DNA of 5,490 nt, from assembly GCA_910577835.1 (NCBI GenBank), contig CAJTOU010000104.1, positions 1-5,490 on the forward strand. The letters are read 5' to 3'. The DNA is from an uncultured Lachnospiraceae bacterium (GTDB lineage Bacteria; Bacillota_A; Clostridia; Lachnospirales; Lachnospiraceae). Positions within the stretch are counted from its first letter, which is position 1. Each line of letters opens with the position of its first letter. Position numbers and translations under genes: made by a program. Below the pieces are notes generated by a model. That model saw only the letters and a list, made by a program, of their open reading frames with translations. It made no database searches and was not told where the DNA came from. Below, in pieces: positions 1 through 5,451 of the stretch.

Positions 1-113
1 CTTGTCTTTTGGTCTTTGGTTCGGAATAGTGTGGTACTGGCAGTCTATTTCTTGTTTTCGGTTACTTGCTTCTTTACCGTACATGAGCATTATTTTACGG
101 ATTCATGCTTTCC

Positions 114-144
114 GAAACCATAAACAGGTTTCACCAAAGTGTGG
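114..144 (+). other. Candidate origin of transfer (oriT) for the MobV relaxase
   Basis: A 6-bp inverted repeat (GAAACC at 114-119, GGTTTC at 127-132, 7-nt loop) is followed by ACCA and then AAGTGTGG (137-144). In pMV158-type oriTs, recognised by MobV/Pre relaxases, a hairpin is followed within about ten bases by TAGTGTG, and nicking occurs just after that G. By analogy the nick here would follow G143, 11 nt from the hairpin base. The downstream half of the known site (TTATACTTT-like) is poorly conserved: only the trailing TTT of GAGAAATTT resembles it. A rival candidate, TAGTGTGG at 27-34, matches the nic heptamer better but lacks an adjacent hairpin upstream within the window. The location 5' of the mob operon is the usual one. 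Confidence 0.4.
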
Positions 145-276
145 AGAAATTTATAGTTTAATGAATATTCCCACCAGACAGGAAAAACGAAACCTGTGAT
201 ATATGGGCAGGACATCATAAACAGAAATTTCAGAGGATTTCAGCAGAGGAACAATGTGCGCAAATTCATGGAGTGT

Positions 277-305
277 TTTACAAGGAAAAATAGTTTTACT
301 ATATC
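277..305 (+). promoter_or_regulatory. Putative sigma-A promoter of the mobilization operon
   Basis: TTTACA (277-282, five of six matches to the -35 consensus) and TATATC (300-305, four of six to the -10 consensus) are separated by exactly 17 nt. Transcription would begin near 312 and give a short leader with GGAGG at 320-324 ahead of the ATG at 335. The match is moderate, and no operator is obvious around it. Confidence 0.4.
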
Positions 306-334
306 GTAAAGAAAAGAATGGAGGATTTATCAAT

Positions 335-550
335 ATGAAGGTATGCAACGAAATCAAGGCACAGATTGTACGCGCCAGTTACACGATGCAGGAGGTTGTT
401 GACCGGCTTTCTAATGAATATTGCTGGAGCGACAGTGTATCCGATCTGTCGGCAAAATTACAGCGGGAATCGATCCGCTATAAAGAAGTCATAGAACTGG
501 CGGATGTACTTGGCTATGATTTGGTATGGCAGAAGCGGAGGGAAAAGTGA
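335..550 (+). CDS. Small helix-turn-helix-like protein, mobilization accessory
   Basis: A 71-aa basic protein encoded directly upstream of the relaxase. The ATG at 335 is chosen because GGAGG (320-324) lies 10 nt before it; the frame stays open back to 254 but has no comparable ribosome binding site. The second half (KLQRESIRYKEV, then ELADVLGYDLVW, residues 42-65) has the look of a Cro/CI-type helix-turn-helix, with the IADxLGY-like closing helix common in small phage-repressor-like proteins. Its stop TGA overlaps the relaxase ATG (TGATG at 548-552), so translation is probably coupled. Plausible roles are autoregulation of the mob operon or helping the relaxase at oriT; both are inferred from position. 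As I recall, relatives of this small family are sometimes labelled in databases as LLM-class flavin oxidoreductases. That cannot be right for a 71-aa protein with no flavin-binding fold. Confidence 0.75.
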   Translation: MKVCNEIKAQIVRASYTMQEVVDRLSNEYCWSDSVSDLSAKLQRESIRYKEVIELADVLGYDLVWQKRREK

Positions 551-1530
551 TGGAGAAAGCACAGTATGCGATTTTGCGGTTTGCCAAGTACAAAGGACCA
601 GAAATCGGAAATATTGAAGCTCATAATGAGCGGACAAAAGAAAAATATGCCAGCAATCCAGATGTAGATACGAGCCGCAGCAAATATAATTTCCATCTGA
701 TTCAGCCGGAACGGAAATACCGTGCCGAAGCGGAACGGCAGATTGCTGCCGCCGGATGCCGTACCCGAAAGGACAGTGTGCGGGTGGTGGAGACACTGGT
801 GACAGCCAGCCTGGAGTTTTTTAAAGGGAAAAAGCAAGCAGAAATCCGGGCATATTTTGAGGATGCCCTACGTTTCATAGAAAAGCATCAATCCAAAGAA
901 ACCATTCTGTCTGCCGTGGTGCATGTGGACGAAAGAACGCCCCACATGCACCTTTGTTTTGTCCCGCTGACAGAAGATAAGAGGCTGTGTGCCAAGGAGA
1001 TTATTGGAAATAAAAAGAAATTGACTTGGTGGCAGGATGAGTTCTGGAAACATATGGTCAAAAAATACCCGGATTTGGAACGTGGGGAAAGCGCCAGCCA
1101 GACAGGGCGTGACCATATCCCGCCGAGGGTATTCAAAGAAATGACCCGGTTAAACAAACAGCGCGATCAGTTGGAACAGCTTTTGTGTGGTATCAATCCC
1201 TTCAATGCCAAAAACCGTGCAGCGGAAATCGGAAAACTGTTGGACAGCTATATTCCCAGCGTGGAGAAAATGCAGACGCAGCTAAAAAAGTACAGTGGCG
1301 CATTTACGGAAACGATTACAGAAAACAAAAATTTGAAATGGAAAAATGAGCAACTCTCAAAATCATTGGAAGTAGCTGAAAAGGGCAGTGTCTTGAAAAA
1401 GATGCAGGATTTTCAACTGCGGCGTGATTATGAAGAAGCTGTCAGTACATTGGAGCGTATCCCACAGGAAGTGCTGGACATATACACAAAGCTGCCGAAA
1501 AAAGAAAAGGAGAATGCTTATGGTCGATAA
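550..1530 (+). CDS. MobV/Pre family relaxase (plasmid recombination enzyme)
   Basis: A 326-aa relaxase of the MOBV (Mob/Pre) family, which nicks one strand at oriT and pilots it during conjugative mobilization. The N-terminal motif HNER (residues 25-28) aligns with MobM of pMV158, where the corresponding His22 is the nucleophile; it is followed by SRSKYNFHL (42-50). The metal-binding motif HVDERTPHMH (125-134) supplies H125, D127, E128, H132 and H134, the diagnostic HxDExxPHxH signature. ERGES near 178-182 matches the conserved segment after the catalytic core. Residues about 195-290 are charged and probably coiled coil. At 326 aa it is shorter than MobM (494 aa) but all catalytic motifs are present. 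The start at 550 is set by GGAGGG (537-542), 7 nt upstream; an in-frame ATG at 526 lies inside the preceding gene and has no such site. The downstream 58-aa gene overlaps its end by 11 nt. Confidence 0.93.
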   Translation: MEKAQYAILRFAKYKGPEIGNIEAHNERTKEKYASNPDVDTSRSKYNFHLIQPERKYRAEAERQIAAAGCRTRKDSVRVVETLVTASLEFFKGKKQAEIRAYFEDALRFIEKHQSKETILSAVVHVDERTPHMHLCFVPLTEDKRLCAKEIIGNKKKLTWWQDEFWKHMVKKYPDLERGESASQTGRDHIPPRVFKEMTRLNKQRDQLEQLLCGINPFNAKNRAAEIGKLLDSYIPSVEKMQTQLKKYSGAFTETITENKNLKWKNEQLSKSLEVAEKGSVLKKMQDFQLRRDYEEAVSTLERIPQEVLDIYTKLPKKEKENAYGR

Positions 1531-1696
1531 ATGGAGCGGATTGGCAGATTTGCTTGCAAACTTGATTGAAAAATATGCATCGGATATAGGGCTTGAAGAT
1601 ATGCCTGATCCGGCATCTGTTAATGATATAAAAAATGCTAATGTGAAAGAGGAAAATTGTTCAGAAACCCACATTGCAATCAAAATATCAGCGTGA
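1520..1696 (+). CDS. Unrecognised 58-aa protein, last gene of the mob operon
   Basis: A 58-aa acidic protein that I do not recognise. It begins inside the 3' end of the relaxase gene: the ATG at 1520 lies 7 nt after AAGGAG (1507-1512), while the in-frame ATG at 1514 is only 1 nt from that site and is less likely. The N-terminal half (WSGLADLLANLIEKYAS, residues 5-21) looks like an amphipathic helix. The second half is polar, with clustered Asp, Asn and Glu and no membrane segment. The 11-nt overlap with mobV, the good ribosome binding site and the length of the open frame argue that it is a real, co-translated gene. A role alongside the relaxase is guilt by association only. Its last codons carry the -35 and much of the -10 region of the next promoter. 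Confidence 0.62.
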   Translation: MVDKWSGLADLLANLIEKYASDIGLEDMPDPASVNDIKNANVKEENCSETHIAIKISA

Positions 1697-1702
1697 TATA
1701 AT
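1674..1702 (+). promoter_or_regulatory. Strong extended -10 promoter for the DUF1016 nuclease
   Basis: TTGCAA (1674-1679, four of six matches), a 17-nt spacer and a perfect TATAAT (1697-1702), preceded by TG at 1694-1695 to make an extended -10 (TGATATAAT). Transcription would start near 1709, leaving a leader of about 80 nt to the TTG start at 1790. That leader contains the long inverted repeat at 1722-1765. The promoter is embedded in the 3' end of the 58-aa gene and ends just past its stop codon. This makes the nuclease, and possibly the recombinase, a separate transcription unit from the mob operon. Confidence 0.65.
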
Positions 1703-1721
1703 AGACATGATTTAAGTGTCC

Positions 1722-1765
1722 AAACTCTGTTCTGAAAGATAACCTATTCTTTCAGAACAGAGTTT
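1722..1765 (+). promoter_or_regulatory. Perfect 18-bp inverted repeat in the DUF1016 leader
   Basis: The left arm AAACTCTGTTCTGAAAGA (1722-1739) and the right arm (1748-1765) pair over 18 bp without a mismatch around an 8-nt loop (1740-1747). The hairpin lies between a near-consensus promoter and the ribosome binding site of the nuclease gene. It resembles a terminator with A-run and U-run flanks, but only three T end the right arm and CAGAAG follows. The sequence TTTCAGAA occurs twice (1750-1757 and 1763-1770), so the left arm could pair with either copy. It could be a terminator for the mob operon, an attenuator or leader structure controlling the nuclease, or a protein-binding palindrome. 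The hairpin itself is certain; its role is open. Confidence 0.75.
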
Positions 1766-1789
1766 CAGAAGAAAGAGAGGTGGATAGGA

Positions 1790-2866
1790 TTGGATAACCG
1801 AAAGAACATGGGGAAGAATAAAGAGGGAGTGATTTTTCCCGTTGCTCCAAATCTTTCCGAAATGGGTGACAGTTATTTGGAATTTATAGAAGAAATTAAA
1901 AAGGAAATTCAGGAACAGAGAGTTTCTGTGGTAATGAATGCCAATGCCAGTATGATTTATCTTTATTGGAATATCGGCAAGGCAATTTTAGCGAAACAGG
2001 AAGAAGAAGGATGGGGCACAAAGGTCATTGACCGTATGGCAAAAGATTTAAAAACAGCTTTTCCCGAAATGTCCGGTTTTTCTCCCCGCAATATCAAGTA
2101 TATGCGTAAGTTTGCCCAGTGCTGGTCGGATGAGAAAATAGTGCAACGGGTCGTTGCACAAATACCATGGCGGACGAATATAACTTTAATGGACAAGTTA
2201 AAAACACAGGAAGAACGCATTTGGTATGCTGGAAAAACGATAGAAAATGGATGGAGTAAAGCAATACTTGAGTTACAGATACAAAGCAGATTGATGGAAC
2301 GCACCGGAAAAACCGTCAATAATTTTCCGGCTGCACTGCCGCCGCATGATTCTGATATGGCAAATCAGATATTCAAAGACCCATATCTGTTTGATTTTCT
2401 AGGAACCGACATGCCAAGACGTGAAGTGGAAATGGAAAGGAAATTAACGGAACATATTCAAAATTTCCTGTTAGAGTTGGGGCAGGGGTTCGCATTTGTT
2501 GGCAGGCAGGTTCATTTGGAAGTTGGCGGGCAGGACTTTTATATTGACCTGCTGTTTTATCATTTAAAATTACGCTGTTATGTCGTGATAGAATTGAAAG
2601 CCTGCGATTTTGAGCCAGGATTTATCAGCCAGTTAAATATGTATCAGAATATTGTGAACGACATTTTGCGTCATCCAGATGATAAGCCGACTATCGGACT
2701 TTTGCTTGTGAAAGGAAAAAATAAAACTGTAGTGGAATATTCTTTGTCCGGTTATCAAAATCCGATTGGTGTTGCGGAATGGAAAAATCAGATTGTACAG
2801 TCCTTGCCGGAGGAATTTCAAAGCAGCCTGCCTTCTGTTGAGGAAATAGAAAAAGAACTGGAATAA
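1790..2866 (+). CDS. YhcG/DUF1016-family PD-(D/E)XK nuclease
   Basis: A 358-aa protein with the two-part YhcG (DUF1016) architecture. Residues about 27-180 form the N-terminal domain, with the typical stretch YLYWNIGKAI (58-67), GWGTKVIDRMAKDLKTAFP (74-92) and GFSPRNIKYMRKFA (96-109). Residues about 195-350 form the PD-(D/E)XK nuclease domain. Visible active-site candidates are D253 in DFYIDLLFYH and E268/K270 in VVIELKA, followed by the conserved ISQLNMY (279-285). The family is widespread, often occurs near restriction or defence genes, and its molecular role is not well defined. The start is taken as TTG at 1790, because AGGTGG (1778-1783) sits 6 nt upstream; an ATG at 1808 would lose six residues and lacks a good site. 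It lies alone between the mobilization and integration genes and looks like cargo with its own promoter. The length is typical, so it is probably intact. Confidence 0.88.
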   Translation: MDNRKNMGKNKEGVIFPVAPNLSEMGDSYLEFIEEIKKEIQEQRVSVVMNANASMIYLYWNIGKAILAKQEEEGWGTKVIDRMAKDLKTAFPEMSGFSPRNIKYMRKFAQCWSDEKIVQRVVAQIPWRTNITLMDKLKTQEERIWYAGKTIENGWSKAILELQIQSRLMERTGKTVNNFPAALPPHDSDMANQIFKDPYLFDFLGTDMPRREVEMERKLTEHIQNFLLELGQGFAFVGRQVHLEVGGQDFYIDLLFYHLKLRCYVVIELKACDFEPGFISQLNMYQNIVNDILRHPDDKPTIGLLLVKGKNKTVVEYSLSGYQNPIGVAEWKNQIVQSLPEEFQSSLPSVEEIEKELE

Positions 2867-2935
2867 CAAAAACGGAAAGAAAAATGCAGCAGCCGCTGCA
2901 CAAATGAGCAGATGGTTGGCAGTATGGAGGTTGGA

Positions 2936-4609
2936 ATGAGCAAAGAAAAAGTAAAAGTTTATACTTATACACGGGTATCCACAGCCATGCAGACAGACGG
3001 CTATTCTCTGGATGCGCAAAAAGCCAGGCTGAAAGCATTTGCGGACTATAACAATTATGAAATTGTTGAAACCTATGAGGATGCCGGAAAATCCGGCAAA
3101 TCCATTGAGGGGCGGATGGAGTTTAACCGTATGATGGAGGACATCAAGTCGGGAAAGGATGGAGTTTCGTATGTCTTAGTTTTCAAATTGTCACGGTTTG
3201 GCAGAAATGCGGCAGATGTACTATCTACTTTACAGGTCATGCAGGATTTTGGAGTAAATCTGATCTGCGTAGAGGACGGAATTGATTCTTCCAAAGACGC
3301 CGGAAAACTGATGATTTCTGTTTTGTCGGCAGTTGCTGAGATTGAACGGGAGAATATCCGCATTCAGACAATGGAGGGACGTATCCAGAAAGCCCGTGAA
3401 GGAAAATGGAATGGAGGATTTGCGCCCTATGGGTATCAGCTTGTAGGCGGCAGGCTGGAAATCAATGAAGAAGAAGCACCGGCGATCCGGGTGATTTTTG
3501 ACCAATATGTACATACAGATATTGGTTCCAATGGGATTGCAAAATACCTTGAAAATCACGGAATCCGTAAAGTGCAGCGGCAGAACGGGAAAAATCCGTT
3601 ATTTGACGCGCATTTGGTTCGGCTTATCTTGAAAAACCCGGTATATTGCGGGAAAATTGCCTATGGACGGAGGAAAACAGAAAAGGTTCATGGAACCCGG
3701 AACGAGTATCATCTTGTGGAGCAGGATAACTACATTCTCGTGGATGGGCTACATGAGTCAATCGTTTCAGAAGATGTCTGGCAGACAGCGCAGGTGAAAC
3801 TGGCACAGGCTAAAAAATATGAACATATCAATAAGGCAAAAGATACACGTACACACTTGCTCTCAGGGATAGTCCGATGCCCGGTTTGTGGTGCAGGTAT
3901 GTATGGCAATAAAAGTATCAAACGGAAGAAGGATGGAACGAAATATAAGGACTTCTACTATTATGGTTGTAAACACCGCACCATGATTCGTGGGCATAAA
4001 TGCGATTATAGGAAACAGATTCGAGAGGAACTGCTGGATGATGCCGTGGCAGAGGTCATTGTGAAACTGGTCAGCAATCCGAAATTTGCAGCTATGATGC
4101 AGGAAAAAATCAACCAGAAAGTGGATACCGCTGCCATAGATCAGGAACTTGCCAATTATGAGAAACAACTTCGTCAGCATTATGCGGTCAAATCAAAGTT
4201 AGCAGAGGAAATTGATTCTCTTGACCCGGATGATAAGCATTATATCAAGCGCAAAGCAGACCTGGATGACCGGCTCTACCGGATGTATGATAAGATAGAA
4301 GATGTGGAATCAAAGCAGATTGAAGCAAGGGCAAAGAAACAGACAATTGAAGCGGAAAAACTGACCGGTGACAATATTTATAAAGTTCTGATTTATTTTG
4401 AAAAATTGTATTCGGTAATGAGCGAAACAGAGCGGCGGCAGCTTATGGAAACATTGATTTCTGAAATTCAGGTTTATGAGGACAGACAGCCAAGTGGTCA
4501 GTGGCTGAAATCAATAAAGTTCAAACTCCCGATTATTGAGGAAGATATGGATTTAAGTTTGGACAATGATGGACATGTGGAGGCGGTTTGCCAAATAACT
4601 AGGGAATAA
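2936..4609 (+). CDS. Large serine recombinase (site-specific integrase)
   Basis: A 557-aa large serine recombinase expected to integrate and excise the element. Residues about 7-150 form the resolvase-type catalytic domain: YTRVST (11-16) with nucleophile S15, GYSLDAQ (22-28), and SRFGRN (86-91) with R87 and R90. The following recombinase domain has APYGYQL (163-169) and NPVYCGKIAYGR (234-245). A zinc ribbon uses C315, C318, C345 and C356. A charged coiled coil runs from about 400 to 475, as in large serine integrases such as TnpX and TndX relatives. The start at 2936 is chosen because GGAGG (2926-2930) is 5 nt upstream; in-frame ATGs at 2912 and 2924 have no such site. It lies 69 nt downstream of the nuclease with no clear terminator between. 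No separate directionality factor is visible. Tandem stops (TAATAG) and a terminator close the unit. Length and motifs indicate an intact enzyme. Confidence 0.94.
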   Translation: MSKEKVKVYTYTRVSTAMQTDGYSLDAQKARLKAFADYNNYEIVETYEDAGKSGKSIEGRMEFNRMMEDIKSGKDGVSYVLVFKLSRFGRNAADVLSTLQVMQDFGVNLICVEDGIDSSKDAGKLMISVLSAVAEIERENIRIQTMEGRIQKAREGKWNGGFAPYGYQLVGGRLEINEEEAPAIRVIFDQYVHTDIGSNGIAKYLENHGIRKVQRQNGKNPLFDAHLVRLILKNPVYCGKIAYGRRKTEKVHGTRNEYHLVEQDNYILVDGLHESIVSEDVWQTAQVKLAQAKKYEHINKAKDTRTHLLSGIVRCPVCGAGMYGNKSIKRKKDGTKYKDFYYYGCKHRTMIRGHKCDYRKQIREELLDDAVAEVIVKLVSNPKFAAMMQEKINQKVDTAAIDQELANYEKQLRQHYAVKSKLAEEIDSLDPDDKHYIKRKADLDDRLYRMYDKIEDVESKQIEARAKKQTIEAEKLTGDNIYKVLIYFEKLYSVMSETERRQLMETLISEIQVYEDRQPSGQWLKSIKFKLPIIEEDMDLSLDNDGHVEAVCQITRE

Positions 4610-4658
4610 TAGAATATTTGATGTTTGAAAAAGAGAAAAAGTGAGAGATGCCCCCAAT

Positions 4659-4696
4659 TTGCCCACCTAAATTTTACAGGTGGGCAACTGTTTTTT
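4659..4696 (+). terminator. Intrinsic terminator after the serine recombinase
   Basis: The stem TTGCCCACCT (4659-4668) pairs perfectly with AGGTGGGCAA (4678-4687) around a 9-nt loop. After CTG comes a run of six T (4691-4696). This is a classic rho-independent terminator on the + strand, about 50 nt after the recombinase stop. The T run overlaps the stop codon of the convergent Uma2 remnant. On the - strand the hairpin is followed only by ATTGGGG, so it would terminate poorly in that direction. Confidence 0.88.
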
Positions 4697-5233
4697 AAAT
4701 ATTCAATAAATTAGCAATATCAGAAAAATTAATATATAAATCGTCATAAATATTAACTTTGATTGTGGATTCAAAGGAATATTGGATGTTCAGCAAATTT
4801 TTCTCAAAATAGTTGATAGTTACTGTTTTGCGGCGTGGATCTACAATCCAATATTCACGAACGCCAGTATGCGGATATAGTCATCTGATGGATTGCTGGG
4901 AGAAACAATTTCAATAATAAAGTCAGGGGCACCATTGCAACGTTTTTCATCTAACTTGTTTTTATCACAGACAATCATAATATCAGGTTGCACGATTGTA
5001 AGGGGATTGTCAGAAAGTAATACATCAAATGGAGCGAGAAAAACCTTACAATCTCCTCTTTTTCTTTTGATATAAGTATTGAGCAATGTACTAAGCTCTA
5101 AAAGTATTGATTGGTGAATTTGTGATGGGCTGGCCATATTATAAATTACTCCATCAAAGACTTCTACCCTTATATCTTCTGGAAGAGCTTCATACTGTGT
5201 TAGGTTAATAGTTTCTGGCTGTAATGCTAACAT
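4695..5233 (-). pseudogene. Frameshifted Uma2/DUF820-family endonuclease relic
   Basis: Read on the - strand, the ATG at 5233 follows AAGGAAG by about 7 nt and is preferred to the ATG at 5254. It opens 130 codons that stop at 4841-4843. The protein shows Uma2 (DUF820) features: RVEVFDGVIYNMASPS (22-37), QPDIMIV (82-88, D84) and APDFIIEIVSPSN (102-114, E108), that is, most of a PD-(D/E)XK nuclease fold. After DDYIR the frame goes wrong. The rest of the family's C-terminal part (TGVREYWIVDPRR, then about 44 residues ending ANLLNI) continues in another frame from 4868 to the stop at 4695-4697. Compared with usual family spacing, about seven residues (the RKLYxYKxxG helix) are missing. This points to a deletion of about 19 nt at about 4868-4870, which breaks the frame and removes a conserved Lys/Tyr segment. 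The gene is convergent with the recombinase and probably belongs to flanking DNA. Confidence 0.82.
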
Positions 5234-5339
5234 GGATTCACTTCCTTTCTTCATTATTGTATGTGGTTATATATCTTATATTTAAAATTTATAATGTTTC
5301 ATTATTTTATAAGAACTCAATTTTTATTTTGATATTTCT

Positions 5340-5366
5340 ATTATAGCACATTTATAAAAAAGTAAA
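5340..5366 (-). promoter_or_regulatory. Putative promoter of the Uma2 relic
   Basis: On the - strand, TGC followed by TATAAT (5348 down to 5340) forms a perfect extended -10. A weak -35, TTTACT (5366-5361), lies 15 nt further upstream, a short spacing that extended -10 promoters can tolerate. Transcription would start near 5333, about 100 nt before the ATG at 5233. In such A+T-rich DNA a chance match is possible. Confidence 0.45.
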
Positions 5367-5421
5367 TAAAATCTTTAGAAAATAGAAGAGTAATTAACAT
5401 ATGATAGGAGCGTGTATTATA

Positions 5422-5451
5422 TTGATATTATATCTGAAAATATAATATAAG
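5422..5451 (+). promoter_or_regulatory. AT palindrome within a possible rightward promoter
   Basis: ATATTATAT (5425-5433) and ATATAATAT (5440-5448) form a 9-bp inverted repeat around CTGAAA. TTGATA (5422-5427) and TATAAG (5446-5451), spaced 18 nt apart, could be -35 and -10 elements of a promoter reading out of the right edge, with the palindrome overlapping both. The low sequence complexity makes this weak evidence. Confidence 0.25.

Larger units (their letters stand above)
1..334. other. Non-coding region upstream of the mobilization operon
   Basis: I see no convincing gene in this stretch. The only forward open frame (from position 2) would use a TTG at the window edge, has no ribosome binding site in view and encodes nothing recognisable. 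The region contains repeated short elements: AGTGTGG at 28-34 and 138-144; CGAAACC at 113-119 and 188-194, with its inverse GGTTTC at 127-132; and a 5-bp inverted repeat ACAGG/CCTGT at 178-182 and 193-197. Repeats of this kind immediately upstream of a MobV relaxase fit an origin of transfer plus relaxase or accessory-protein binding sites. That assignment is inferred from position and pattern and has not been demonstrated. Confidence 0.5.

Noticed and set aside
2..199. 65-codon forward open frame at the left edge
   Set aside because: It starts with TTG at the window edge, has no visible RBS, a composition unlike a conserved protein, and overlaps the repeat-rich oriT-like region.
254..334. 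N-terminal extension of the 71-aa gene to the ATG at 254
   Set aside because: There is no RBS before 254, it would span the likely promoter, and GGAGG at 320-324 supports the start at 335.
1722..1765. Calling the long hairpin simply a terminator
   Set aside because: It lies downstream of a strong promoter and lacks a proper T run after the stem, so I left its role open as a regulatory inverted repeat.
2884..2907. Seven-codon mini-ORF and small TGCAGC/GCTGCA hairpin before the recombinase
   Set aside because: It has a poor RBS and a 6-bp stem only. A leader-peptide role cannot be supported from this sequence.
2633..3038. Reverse-strand open frames of 115-128 codons across the nuclease/recombinase junction
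   Set aside because: They are antisense shadows of two well-supported genes, with Phe/Leu/Cys-rich low-quality translations and no RBS evidence.
4649..4699. 16-codon frame starting ATGCCCCCA
   Set aside because: It lies across the terminator hairpin, has no good RBS, and is best explained as chance.
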